Part shown: one piece after another, positions 33,457 through 41,796 of the stretch
Numbering within the stretch: the first letter of the stretch is position 1
Layout: every line of letters begins with the position of its first letter
Assembly: GCF_036346295.1 (NCBI RefSeq)
Contig: NZ_CP107819.1
Coordinates: forward strand, 5,332,001 to 5,396,000
DNA: 64,000 nucleotides
From: Streptomyces sp. NBC_00536
GTDB lineage: Bacteria > Actinomycetota > Actinomycetes > Streptomycetales > Streptomycetaceae
Reading direction: 5' to 3'
Program-made: the position numbers and the translations under genes
The notes under the pieces: model-generated
The model's input: only the letters and a program-made list of their open reading frames with translations
What the model was told of the DNA's origin: nothing
The model's database searches: none

Positions 33457-35631
33457 TTACGCCTCGGGGGCGGCGGCGGCCTTGCGGGTCCGGGTCCGCT
33501 TCGGCTTGACCGGAGCGTCCTCGGCGACGGCCGCGGCGGCTTCGGCGACCGGAGCGGCCTCGGCGACCTTGCGGGTCCGGGTGCGCTTCGGCTTCACGGG
33601 AGCCTCCTCGGCGACCGCGTCGGCCGCGACGGCCACGGGGGCCTCGGCGACCGGAGCGGCTTCCGCGACCTTGCGGGTCCGGGTGCGCTTCGGCTTGACC
33701 GGGACCGCCTCGGCGACGGGGACGTTGACCGCGACCGCGACCGGGGCCGCAGGGGCCTCGGCGACGGGCGCCTCGACCACGGCGGCCTTGGCCACCGTCT
33801 TGGCGGCCTTGCGGGCCACCGGCGCCGACGCCTGGCGGGGGGCGCGGGTCTGGCGGACCGGGGCCGGCTCGACGAGCGGGGCCATCTGGAAGTCCGGCTC
33901 CGGCGCGTTGCGGACGAACGGCGCGAGCGGTTCGAGCTTGACCGTGCCACGGGTGGCCGCGCTCCGGGTGCCCGTGCTGCGGATGGCCGGGGCACGGGTG
34001 ACGGGGGTGCGCGTGAACGGAGCGGACTCGGTGACCCGGGCGGACTCGGTGACCGGGGCCGCCTCGGTGGCGACGGAGGGCGCCGTGCCACGGGTGCGGC
34101 GGCGGCGCGGCCTGCGCGGCTCGTCGGCGGCCGGGGCCTCGGGGGCCTCGGCGACCGGGCTGACCGGAGCGGCGACGGCCGCCACGGCCGCACCGTTCAC
34201 GGTCTCCGCGGCCACGGCGCCCTCGGCCAGCTCGGAACCGCCACGGGTGCGACGGCGCTGACGCGGCGTACGGGTGCGCTCGGGGCGCTCCTCGGCCACC
34301 GGAGCGGCGGCCACGGCCGGACCGCGGCCGCCACGGCCACCGCGGCCGCCGGTCTCGCCCAGGTCTTCGAGGTTCTCGGCCTTCAGACCGGCCCGCACGC
34401 GCTCGGCGCGCGGCAGGACGCCCGTGGTGCCGGCGGGGATGTTCATCTCCTCGAACAGGTGCGGAGACGTGGAGTACGTCTCGACCGGGTCGTGGAAGTC
34501 CAGCTCCAGCGCCTTGTTGATCAGCTGCCAGCGCGGGATGTCGTCCCAGTCGACCAGGGTGACGGCGATGCCCTTGTTGCCCGCGCGGCCGGTACGGCCC
34601 ACACGGTGCAGGAAGGTCTTCTCGTCCTCCGGCGCCTGGTAGTTGATGACGTGCGTGACGCCCTCGACGTCGATGCCGCGCGCGGCGACGTCGGTGCACA
34701 CCAGCACGTCGACCTTGCCGTTGCGGAAGGCGCGCAGCGCCTGCTCGCGGGCACCCTGGCCGAGGTCACCGTGGACCGCGCCGGAGGCGAAACCGCGCTT
34801 CTCCAGCTGCTCCGCGATGTCGGCGGCGGTGCGCTTGGTGCGGCAGAAGATCATCGCGAGCCCGCGGCCCTCGGCCTGCAGGATGCGGGAGACCAGCTCC
34901 GGCTTGTCCATGTTGTGCGCGCGGAAGACGTGCTGCGCGATGTTCGCCACCGTCACGCCCTCGCCCTCCGGCGAGGTGGCGCGGATGTGCGTCGGCTGCG
35001 TCATGTACCGGCGGGCCAGGCCGATGACCGCGCCCGGCATGGTCGCCGAGAACAGCATGGTCTGACGCTTCGGCGGCAGGTAGTTGATGATCTTCTCGAC
35101 GTCGGGCAGGAAGCCCAGGTCGAGCATCTCGTCGGCCTCGTCCAGGACGAGCGCCTTGACGTGCGACAGGTCGAGCTTCTTCTGCCCGGCCAGGTCCAGC
35201 AGGCGGCCCGGGGTGCCGACGATGATGTCGACGCCCTTCTTGAGCGCCTCGACCTGCGGCTCGTACGCGCGGCCGCCGTATATGGCGAGGACGCGGACGT
35301 TGCGGACCTTGCCCGCGGTCAGCAGGTCGTTGGTCACCTGGGTGCACAGCTCGCGGGTCGGAACCACCACGAGGGCCTGCGGGGCGTCGGTGAGCTGCTC
35401 GGGCTTGGCCCGGCCGGCCTCGATGTCCGCGGGGACGACGACGCGCTCCAGCAGGGGAAGGCCGAAACCGAGCGTCTTGCCGGTACCGGTCTTGGCCTGG
35501 CCGATGATGTCCGTGCCCGTGAGGGCGACGGGCAGGGTCATCTCCTGGATCGGAAAGGGGGACACAATGCCGACGGCCTCAAGGGCTTCGGCCGTCTCGG
35601 GAAAGATCCCGAGGTCTCGGAACGTAGTCAG
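33457..35631 (-). CDS. DEAD-box RNA helicase with repetitive basic C-terminus
   Basis: About 724 aa. All helicase motifs are present: AKTGTGKT, PTREL, TPGR, DEAD, SAT, RGIDV and HRVGRTGR. After residue ~420 the protein turns disordered: GGRGGRGGRG, then Ala/Pro/Val-rich text with three copies of VKPKRTRTRK, AT-hook-like basic blocks for RNA binding. GAAGAGG seven nt before a CTG at 35631 (TTFRDLG...) points to a CTG start; the nearest standard start, GTG 35730, adds 33 non-conserved residues. A leader of about 250 nt suggests cold-shock-type control. Confidence 0.9.
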   Translation of the reverse strand: MTTFRDLGIFPETAEALEAVGIVSPFPIQEMTLPVALTGTDIIGQAKTGTGKTLGFGLPLLERVVVPADIEAGRAKPEQLTDAPQALVVVPTRELCTQVTNDLLTAGKVRNVRVLAIYGGRAYEPQVEALKKGVDIIVGTPGRLLDLAGQKKLDLSHVKALVLDEADEMLDLGFLPDVEKIINYLPPKRQTMLFSATMPGAVIGLARRYMTQPTHIRATSPEGEGVTVANIAQHVFRAHNMDKPELVSRILQAEGRGLAMIFCRTKRTAADIAEQLEKRGFASGAVHGDLGQGAREQALRAFRNGKVDVLVCTDVAARGIDVEGVTHVINYQAPEDEKTFLHRVGRTGRAGNKGIAVTLVDWDDIPRWQLINKALELDFHDPVETYSTSPHLFEEMNIPAGTTGVLPRAERVRAGLKAENLEDLGETGGRGGRGGRGPAVAAAPVAEERPERTRTPRQRRRTRGGSELAEGAVAAETVNGAAVAAVAAPVSPVAEAPEAPAADEPRRPRRRRTRGTAPSVATEAAPVTESARVTESAPFTRTPVTRAPAIRSTGTRSAATRGTVKLEPLAPFVRNAPEPDFQMAPLVEPAPVRQTRAPRQASAPVARKAAKTVAKAAVVEAPVAEAPAAPVAVAVNVPVAEAVPVKPKRTRTRKVAEAAPVAEAPVAVAADAVAEEAPVKPKRTRTRKVAEAAPVAEAAAAVAEDAPVKPKRTRTRKAAAAPEA

Positions 35632-35891
35632 GGTGCTGCCTCTTCTGTGAGACGCGGCCCGAGGCGGCGAAGGGGGTCGTACCGTGCCTGGCTTGCAGTA
35701 CTGCTGCGTACGGAAGCTGCGCGGGACCACGGGCCTTCGCTCAAGCGCTCATGCCGCTGAGGGGGCCCCTCGCGGGAGAGTGCGCATGAACGCACACACC
35801 ACGCCGAGGGCGGTCGGGTTGGAGCCGATCGGGCCACCGACCGGGCATCCTCATTGGGACGGCCCGCCGAGTATTCGGCAGGCGCATTACC

Positions 35892-35897
35892 ACTGTA
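35892..35897 (-). promoter_or_regulatory. Possible -10 element for the DEAD-box helicase
   Basis: On the minus strand TACAGT lies here, giving an mRNA leader of about 250 nt. The gap 35632-36035 contains this leader, the ferritin-like promoter and the 12-bp palindrome GGTGAATTCACC at 35922-35933, but no gene. Confidence 0.35.
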
Positions 35898-36022
35898 CCC
35901 CGGAATCGCGCAGCTGTGTCGGGTGAATTCACCAGGTCGACACCGGCGCGGGGCGCGGAGCACCGCTTTCGCGGGGGGTTCCCGTGTGGTGGCCACGTGG
36001 TTCCCGGGGGGTCCGAGCGGGC

Positions 36023-36036
36023 TATTGTGCGGTGCA
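36023..36036 (+). promoter_or_regulatory. Leaderless promoter of the ferritin-like gene
   Basis: TATTGT at 36023-36028, then exactly 7 nt, then ATG. No Shine-Dalgarno sequence. The -35 element is not clear. Confidence 0.45.
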
Positions 36037-36794
36037 TGTCGACCGTAGAAAACGCATCGCCCGCCGAAGCCGGCGAACCCGGCGCGAACGCCGGAATCGC
36101 CGCCCAGAACTGGTCCGAGGCCTCCGCCTCGCCGCAGTACCGGGCCGCCGTCGTGGACCTGCTCGGCGCCCTCGCGTACGGAGAACTCGCCGCCTTCGAG
36201 CGACTCGCGGAGGACGCGAAGCTCGCGCCCACCCTCGATGACAAGGCCGAGCTGGCGAAGATGGCGTCCGCCGAGTTCCACCACTTCGAGCGGCTGCGGG
36301 ACCGGCTCGCCGCGATCGACGCCGAGCCGACCGGCGCCATGGAGCCCTTCGCGAAGGGCGTCGACGACTTCCACCGCCAGACCGCGCCCTCGGACTGGCT
36401 GGAGGGCCTGGTCAAGGCCTACGTCGGCGACTCGATCGCCAGCGACTTCTACCGCGAGGTCGCCACCCACCTGGACAACGACACCCGCGCCCTGGTGCTC
36501 GCGGTGCTCGACGACACCGGCCACGGCGGCTTCGCCGTCGAGAAGGTGCGCGCCGCCATCGAGGCCGACCCGCGCTGCGGCGGCCGCCTCGCGCTGTGGG
36601 CCCGCCGCCTGATGGGCGAGGCGCTCTCGCAGGCGCAGCGCGTGGTCGCCGAGCGCGACGCGCTCTCCACCATGCTGGTCGGCGGCGTGGACGGGATGGC
36701 GGCGGGCTTCGACCTCGCGGCCGTCGGCGAGATGTTCACCCGCATCACCAAGGCGCACACCAAGCGGATGGCGGCCCTCGGCCTCGCGGCCTGA
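36036..36794 (+). CDS. Ferritin-like fold (MiaE-like) protein
   Basis: 252 aa. Long helices carry carboxylate and His residues (GELAAFERLAEDA, ASAEFHHFERLRDRL, DFYREVATHLD, DDTGHGGFAVEK) in the spacing of ferritin-like di-iron proteins such as MiaE. In streptomycetes this lies by the DEAD-box helicase, as in M. tuberculosis Rv3210c-Rv3211. The enzymatic role is unproven. The ATG at 36036 appears leaderless. Confidence 0.8.
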   Translation: MSTVENASPAEAGEPGANAGIAAQNWSEASASPQYRAAVVDLLGALAYGELAAFERLAEDAKLAPTLDDKAELAKMASAEFHHFERLRDRLAAIDAEPTGAMEPFAKGVDDFHRQTAPSDWLEGLVKAYVGDSIASDFYREVATHLDNDTRALVLAVLDDTGHGGFAVEKVRAAIEADPRCGGRLALWARRLMGEALSQAQRVVAERDALSTMLVGGVDGMAAGFDLAAVGEMFTRITKAHTKRMAALGLAA

Positions 36795-36824
36795 CGGACA
36801 CACGGACATCCGGACAGACGACAC

Positions 36825-36860
36825 GGTGGCCCGGGCGGAGAGTTCCACGCCCGGGCCACC
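36825..36860. terminator. Bidirectional terminator
   Basis: GGTGGCCCGGGCG and CGCCCGGGCCACC form a perfect 13-bp stem between convergent genes ending at 36794 and 36891. Confidence 0.88.
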
Positions 36861-36890
36861 GTCGTACACCGGGGATTCGTCAGCTATTCG

Positions 36891-37187
36891 TCAGCCCGTC
36901 GGGACCGAAAACGGAGTCCGGCGGGACGGCCTCCCGGCCCGGCCCGCGGGCCGCAGCAGGAGCGACAGGACCACGGCCGCCACCAGGACGCCACCGAGGA
37001 AAGTGGCGGTCGGCGTGGTGTGGCCCGGGCCCAGTGCGTAGTGCGTGAGGTAGGACCCGAACAGCGCCCCCAAAACCCCGCTGACCAGCACGGACCGGGG
37101 TGAGGGCAAGCGCGTCGGGAGCATTCTGAGAGCCGCCGCGGCCAAGGCGAGACCGAGCAGAGCGGAGCCGAGCGCTTCCAGCAGCAT
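36891..37187 (-). CDS. Small integral membrane protein
   Basis: 98 aa with three predicted TM helices (MLLEALGSALLGLALAAAAL, VSGVLGALFGSYLTHYALG and FLGGVLVAAVVLSLLL) and a basic tail. The Gly-rich middle helix resembles transglycosylase-associated (GlsB/YeaQ) proteins. GGGAGGGA seven nt before ATG 37187 sets the start. Function unknown. Confidence 0.75.
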   Translation of the reverse strand: MLLEALGSALLGLALAAAALRMLPTRLPSPRSVLVSGVLGALFGSYLTHYALGPGHTTPTATFLGGVLVAAVVLSLLLRPAGRAGRPSRRTPFSVPTG

Positions 37188-37258
37188 GATGAGGTCCCTC
37201 CCACAGGTCAGGGCAAAACGGATCACTGGCGTCCTACCCGAAGCGGAAGAAAGAGAAA

Positions 37259-37286
37259 CGGCCCGGTGGGGTCAACCACCGGGCCG
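37259..37286 (-). terminator. Terminator after the DUF3107 gene
   Basis: CGGCCCGGTGG and CCACCGGGCCG form an 11-bp stem; on the minus strand it is followed by TTTCTCTTTC, a good U-rich tail. Confidence 0.8.
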
Positions 37287-37309
37287 CTGCGTTCGGTTCT
37301 CTTCGCTCC

Positions 37310-37540
37310 TCAGAGCGTCGCGCCGAAGCCCACCTTGCGGATGCTGGGCTCGCCCAGGTCGACGTACGACAGGCGGTCGGCCGGCACCAGGACCTTGCGG
37401 CCCTTGACGTCGGTGAGGCTGAGCAGCTGCGTCTTGCCGGACAGTGCGTCGGCGACGATGCTCTCGAGCTCCTCGGCGCTCAGGCCGCTCTCCAGCACGA
37501 TCTCCCGGGGTGCGTGCTGCACGCCGATCTTGACCTCCAC
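37310..37540 (-). CDS. DUF3107 family protein
   Basis: 76 aa: MEVKIGVQHAPREIVLESG, a helix (SAEELESIVADAL) and strands ending VDLGEPSIRKVGFG. Matches the small DUF3107 family (Rv3208A/TB9.4 type) conserved in actinobacteria, function unknown. As in mycobacteria it lies next to a TetR gene. Cytoplasmic. Terminator follows directly. Confidence 0.87.
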   Translation of the reverse strand: MEVKIGVQHAPREIVLESGLSAEELESIVADALSGKTQLLSLTDVKGRKVLVPADRLSYVDLGEPSIRKVGFGATL

Positions 37541-37704
37541 GGCTATGTCCCTCCGACGATCCGGTTCGCGCGATCACGCGCCGTACTCGCCCCCACCCTA
37601 GCCCGCGGACGCGACGCGAATGGCGTACAGCGGACACGCTGGCAGCGAACAGCGCGCCGCGCCGCCCGCGGGGCCCCTACGCGCCCCTGCGCGCTCAGTG
37701 GCCG

Positions 37705-38346
37705 TCAGTGGCCGTCGGTGCCGTGCAGCGGGAAGCCCGCGATGCCGCGCCAGGCCAGCGAGGTCAGCAGGCCCACCGCGGTGTCCCGCTCGACCGGGCT
37801 GGAACTGGACAGCCAGTACCGGGCCACGACCTGAGAGACCCCGCCCAGGCCCACCGCCAGCAGCATCGACTCGTCCTTCGACAGGCCGGTGTCCTCGGCG
37901 ATGACCTCGGAGATCGCCTCGGCGCACTGGAGGGAGACCCGGTCGACCCGCTCGCGCACGGACGGCTCGTTGGTCAGGTCGGACTCGAAGACCAGCCGGA
38001 AGGCGCCGCCCTCGTCCTCGACGTACGCGAAGTACGCGTCCATCGTCGCGGCCACGCGCAGCTTGTTGTCGGTCGTCGACGCGAGCGCGGTGCGCACCGC
38101 CAGGAGCAGCGATTCGCAGTGCTGGTCCAGGAGGGCCAGGTACAGGTCCAGCTTTCCCGGGAAGTGCTGGTAGAGCACCGGCTTGCTGACGCCCGCGCGC
38201 TCGGCGATGTCGTCCATCGCCGCGGCGTGGTAGCCCTGGGCGACGAATACTTCCTGGGCCGCGCCCAGGAGCTGGTTGCGTCGGGCTCGGCGCGGCAGTC
38301 GGGTGCCCCGCGGGCGCGCCGCCTCGGTCTGCTCGATGGCTGTCAC
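37705..38346 (-). CDS. TetR-family transcriptional regulator
   Basis: 213 aa. N-terminal HTH: RRNQLLGAAQEVFVAQGYHAAAMDDIAERAG then VSKPVLYQHFPGKLDLYLA. The ligand domain is helical. Neighbours DUF3107, DEAD-box helicase and DUF3152 match those of M. tuberculosis Rv3208, reported as the fatty-acid-synthase activator FasR; orthology is possible but streptomycetes use another FasR. GTG 38346 has GGGAGG upstream. Confidence 0.88.
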   Translation of the reverse strand: MTAIEQTEAARPRGTRLPRRARRNQLLGAAQEVFVAQGYHAAAMDDIAERAGVSKPVLYQHFPGKLDLYLALLDQHCESLLLAVRTALASTTDNKLRVAATMDAYFAYVEDEGGAFRLVFESDLTNEPSVRERVDRVSLQCAEAISEVIAEDTGLSKDESMLLAVGLGGVSQVVARYWLSSSSPVERDTAVGLLTSLAWRGIAGFPLHGTDGH

Positions 38347-38549
38347 GCCGCCTCCCACTTTCTCTCAGAACACTGTGGCGCTATGCGCCGCGCCCGCCAT
38401 CGTACTTTTCGGTAACCGAATCCGGGGGGTCCCGACCGAGTTTTCTCGCGGTACGGACGACCGGGAGCGCCGCTGGTCAGCCCGGGTCGGCCGCGCTCCG
38501 GCCGTGGTCCGGCCGCGGCCCGGCCGCCGTCGGCTCGCTGTCGGCCCGC

Positions 38550-38765
38550 TCAGCGGTAGTCGTCCTCGTCCAGGGCGACCACGCGCGCCTGCTCGGCGGC
38601 GTCCCCGTCGGAGGCCTCACCGGGATCCGCCGCGATGACCGGATCGTCGTCGAGGGGGTTCAGCTCGGCGCGCTGCTCCGCGGCGTCCGCCTCCGGGGCC
38701 TCGGGCCCGGGTGTCTCGCCCAGCTGGTCCTGGAAGGTGTCCGGTTCCGCAGGGTCGACCGTCAT
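38550..38765 (-). CDS. Small acidic hypothetical protein
   Basis: 71 aa: MTVDPAEPDTFQDQLGETPG, then an Asp/Glu/Ala-rich stretch to VVALDEDDYR. Very acidic and probably disordered. GAGGGGAA before ATG 38765 supports translation. Divergent from the hydrolase at 38906. Function unknown. Confidence 0.65.
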   Translation of the reverse strand: MTVDPAEPDTFQDQLGETPGPEAPEADAAEQRAELNPLDDDPVIAADPGEASDGDAAEQARVVALDEDDYR

Positions 38766-38892
38766 GTGGTTCCCCTCATTCCCTCTGCCGTCCCTCTGCC
38801 GTGCCCTTCTCCTTCGAGCGTAGGAGCGTCCCGGGCCCGGCGCTATACGGGTCTGTGATGGCGAACACACGATTCCGGACGTGATCGTCTCG

Positions 38893-38906
38893 TAACATTG
38901 CGCCCA
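38893..38906 (+). promoter_or_regulatory. Leaderless promoter of the hydrolase gene
   Basis: TAACAT (38893-38898), 7 nt, then ATG; the same geometry as at 36023 and 9940. No ribosome site. Confidence 0.45.
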
Positions 38907-39898
38907 TGTCTTCGACCGAGCTGCCAGGTGTACGGTCCACCGCCGAGCCGTCGCCCCTGGTGGGGGCCGTCCGCGTGGCCGAGGGGGAGCAGCTGCGCAC
39001 CGCCGCGCTGCCGGGCCTGACCCTGACGGTCCGTTCCCGGCCACCGGCGCGCGAAGGACTCGCGCCCGCCCTCTTCGTGCACGGGCTGGGCGGCTCCTCG
39101 CAGAACTGGTCGGACCTGATGGCCCTGCTGGAGGACACCGTCGACGGCGAGGCCATCGACCTGCCGGGCTTCGGCACCTCCCCGCCGCCCGCCGACCGGG
39201 ACTACTCGGTCACCGCCCTGGCGCGCGCGGTCATCCGGCACCTCGACGCCGCGGCGCGGGGGCCCGTACACCTCGTCGGGAACTCGCTCGGCGGGGCCGT
39301 CAGCACCCGGGTCGCCGCGGTGCGGCCCGACCTGGTGCGCACGCTGACCCTGATCTCGCCCGCCCTGCCCGAGCTGCGGGTGCAGCGCTCCGCCGTGCCC
39401 ACCGCGCTCCTCGCGGTCCCGGGAGCGGCGGCCCTCTTCGCCCGCCTCACCAAGGACCTGACGGCCGAACAGCGCACCCGCGGGGTGATGGGGCTTTGCT
39501 ACGGAGACCCCTCACGGGTGACCTCCGAGGGCTTCCGGCACGCCGTCGAGGAGACGGAACGGCGGATGCGGCTCCCCTATTTCTGGGAGGCGCTGGCCCG
39601 CTCCTCGCGCGGAATCGTCGACGCCTACACGCTCGGCGGACAGCACGGGCTGTGGCGCCAGGCCGAGCGGGTCCTCGCGCCGACCCTGCTGGTCTACGGT
39701 GGCAGGGACCAACTGGTCTCGTACCGCATGGCGCACAAGGCGGCGGCCTCCTTCCGGGGGTCGCGGCTGCTGTGCCTGCCCGAGGCCGGGCACGTGGCGA
39801 TGATGGAGCACCCCGAGGTCGTGGCATCGGCCTTCCGGGAGCTGCTCCGGGGCGCCGCCGGGCCCAGTGAAGATCGAGACGAAGACGGCAGAGGCTGA
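38906..39898 (+). CDS. Alpha/beta-fold hydrolase
   Basis: 330 aa. HGLGGSSQNW oxyanion loop, Ser nucleophile in VGNSLGGA, Asp in VYGGRDQLVS and His in EAGHVAMMEHP, a complete triad. Cytoplasmic, substrate unknown; the arrangement suits epoxide hydrolase/haloperoxidase-like enzymes. The DUF3152 gene begins 6 nt after its stop, so they are cotranscribed. Confidence 0.88.
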   Translation: MSSTELPGVRSTAEPSPLVGAVRVAEGEQLRTAALPGLTLTVRSRPPAREGLAPALFVHGLGGSSQNWSDLMALLEDTVDGEAIDLPGFGTSPPPADRDYSVTALARAVIRHLDAAARGPVHLVGNSLGGAVSTRVAAVRPDLVRTLTLISPALPELRVQRSAVPTALLAVPGAAALFARLTKDLTAEQRTRGVMGLCYGDPSRVTSEGFRHAVEETERRMRLPYFWEALARSSRGIVDAYTLGGQHGLWRQAERVLAPTLLVYGGRDQLVSYRMAHKAAASFRGSRLLCLPEAGHVAMMEHPEVVASAFRELLRGAAGPSEDRDEDGRG

Positions 39899-39904
39899 GC
39901 ACCG

Positions 39905-41407
39905 GTGGGACGACATAGTCGCAAGGACTCCGCTCCTGCGCGCCCGGTTCACGGGGATCCGGGCGGGGCGGGGTCGCCGGGGGCGGCCTCCGGGCACCCG
40001 GAAGCCGTGGCCGCGGCCGGTCGGCGGCGGCGGTCCGAGCCGACCGCGACGCATCAGGGGTACGTGAACCAGGGCGCGCCCGGGGTTCGTGCGGGGCACC
40101 CCGAGATCCACGAGGCCGGTGGGGCGTACGGGGACTGGCGGGCCGTTCCGCGTGGCCGTTCCGCGGCGGCGGGGCCCATGCCGGGATCCTGGCCCGGGCA
40201 GGTTTCCGGCGCTGAGGCCGGTGGTGCCTCCGGCGGCGCCTCAAACGCCGGCGGGGCTGAAATGGCGCCCGGGGTCGGCGGGGCTGGATTTGCCCCCGGG
40301 GGCGGCGAGGCTGGATTTGCCCCCGGGGTCGGTGGTGCCTCCGGCGGCGCCTCAAACGCCGGCGGGGCTGGGTTTACGTCGCTTGTCGCGGACGACCCGG
40401 CGCCCGGGTCTGCTGCTCAGCGGGCCGCCGTGGCCACCGCCGAGGCCGTGTTCCCCGCGGCCGCGCCGCCCGTCGTGGACGACGTGTTTCCTCCGGTCGC
40501 GCCGTCCGCCGAGGACACCGCGCGGGTCTCGACGGGGTCGCACCGGCGGGTGCCGCCGCCGCGGCGGGGGGCGGGGGCGCGGCCAGGGGCGGAGCGGGGG
40601 CGGAAGGTCCGTGCGTACACGGGCATCGCCGCCGCCGCCGTCACCACCGTGCTCGCCGTCGTCGTGGCGGGCCAGGTCGTGAGCGACGACGGCTCCGGCC
40701 GGGTCGGCGTACAGAGCGCCGGGGACCCCGGAACCGACCGCGCCGCCCCCGGCCAGTCCGCGGCCTCCCGCTCCGACGGCCGCGCCACGCCCAGCGTGGT
40801 CAAGACCTACGAGCAGAAGATGGCCGAGACCTATCCGATCGCCGCGACCCTCACCGGGCCGGGCACCTTCGACTCGGTCAAGACCGGCGCTCCGGCCCCC
40901 GGCAAGGGGCGTCTCGTGCGCTACCGGGTCGATGTGGAACAGGGTCTGGGCCTGGACGCGGACGTCTTCGCCGAGGCCGTCCACCGCACCCTCAACGACC
41001 GGCGCAGCTGGGCGCACGACGGTGACATGACCTTCCAGCGGGTCGCTCCGGGCGAGGAGGCCACCTTCGTCATCACGCTCGCCAGCCCGGGGACCACCGG
41101 CACCTGGTGCAAGAAGTCCGGGCTCGACACGACCGTCGACAACGTGTCCTGTGATTCCGCTTCCACCGAACGCGTGATGATCAACGCGTTCCGCTGGGCG
41201 CAGGGCTCGCCGACCTACGGCCAGGACCAGATGTTCGCCTACCGCCAGATGCTCATCAACCACGAGGTCGGGCACCGGCTCGGGCACGACCACGTGAGCT
41301 GCAAGATCCCGGGCGCGCTCGCGCCGATCATGCAGCAGCAGACGAAGTCGCTCGACATCGACGGAATCTCCTGCAAGCCCAACCCCTGGGTGTTCCCCGA
41401 CAGTTGA
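39905..41407 (+). CDS. DUF3152 membrane-anchored zinc metalloprotease-like protein
   Basis: 500 aa. Disordered cytoplasmic part (1-235), one TM helix near 236-260 (YTGIAAAAVTTVLAVVVAG) and an external DUF3152 domain with HEVGHRLGHDH (His453, His457, His463), the metzincin pattern, and paired Cys residues. No substrate is known. Two copies of the palindromic repeat (40226-40259, 40337-40370) are read in frame as GGASGGASNAGGA inside the disordered part. GTG 39905 follows the hydrolase stop. Confidence 0.83.
   Translation: MGRHSRKDSAPARPVHGDPGGAGSPGAASGHPEAVAAAGRRRRSEPTATHQGYVNQGAPGVRAGHPEIHEAGGAYGDWRAVPRGRSAAAGPMPGSWPGQVSGAEAGGASGGASNAGGAEMAPGVGGAGFAPGGGEAGFAPGVGGASGGASNAGGAGFTSLVADDPAPGSAAQRAAVATAEAVFPAAAPPVVDDVFPPVAPSAEDTARVSTGSHRRVPPPRRGAGARPGAERGRKVRAYTGIAAAAVTTVLAVVVAGQVVSDDGSGRVGVQSAGDPGTDRAAPGQSAASRSDGRATPSVVKTYEQKMAETYPIAATLTGPGTFDSVKTGAPAPGKGRLVRYRVDVEQGLGLDADVFAEAVHRTLNDRRSWAHDGDMTFQRVAPGEEATFVITLASPGTTGTWCKKSGLDTTVDNVSCDSASTERVMINAFRWAQGSPTYGQDQMFAYRQMLINHEVGHRLGHDHVSCKIPGALAPIMQQQTKSLDIDGISCKPNPWVFPDS
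40226..40370. repeat. Two palindromic repeats inside the DUF3152 gene
   Basis: Copies with core CTCAAACGCCGGCG at 40226-40259 and 40337-40370, 111 bp (37 codons) apart, so frame is kept. They encode low-complexity Gly/Ala text in a region that tolerates insertion. Confidence 0.8.
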
Positions 41408-41463
41408 CCGGTTGAGTGGTGACGGGGTGATGGCGGGGCGGTGACGGGGTGCCGGAGGCCGGA

Positions 41464-41493
41464 TTGACAAGGTGTTCGATGGTCGGCAATGGT
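41464..41493 (+). promoter_or_regulatory. Promoter of the leader peptide and peptide-transporter operon
   Basis: Perfect TTGACA at 41464-41469, 18-bp spacer and AATGGT at 41488-41493. Seven nt separate the -10 from the ATG of the leader peptide, so the mRNA would begin at that codon. Confidence 0.55.
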
Positions 41494-41500
41494 TCTCCGC

Positions 41501-41596
41501 ATGTCGCACCACCACACCATGACCGCGAGCGCCGCCATTGAGCTGGCGCTGCTTGGTGTGACCGCGCACAGCGTGGCCGACATCCTCTGTCGCTGA
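41501..41596 (+). CDS. 31-aa leader peptide upstream of the peptide transporter
   Basis: MSHHHTMTASAAIELALLGV, then TAHSVADILCR. It follows a TTGACA promoter with leaderless spacing. Three consecutive His codons near the start and a Cys-Arg end are the kind of content seen in attenuator peptides. A 9-bp GC hairpin (41641-41673) and a CATGTC/GACATG hairpin (41679-41693) lie between it and the binding-protein gene, so ribosome behaviour on it could alter downstream expression. Confidence 0.6.
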   Translation: MSHHHTMTASAAIELALLGVTAHSVADILCR

Positions 41597-41640
41597 CGCC
41601 CGCCTGAGCGCGCGACGACCCTTTTCCACGTGTCATTCCG

Positions 41641-41673
41641 CCGCGCCCGGGCCCTCCCTGCCCGCGGGCGCGG
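41641..41673 (+). promoter_or_regulatory. Leader hairpin, possible attenuator
   Basis: CCGCGCCCG and CGGGCGCGG are perfect 9-bp arms with a 15-nt loop, 44 nt after the leader peptide stop. A second small stem follows at 41679-41693. No T-tract, so control of translation or Rho access is as likely as termination. Confidence 0.4.
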
Positions 41674-41796
41674 CTTCGCATGTCCCCGACATGCCCCCGA
41701 TGTGCCACCGACCTCTTCGAGGCGGCCGGACGCTGCCCCCGCGCGGCCTTTCCCGTCCGAACCGTCATGCTCATCACGCCGAGAGGTCCCTTTCCG

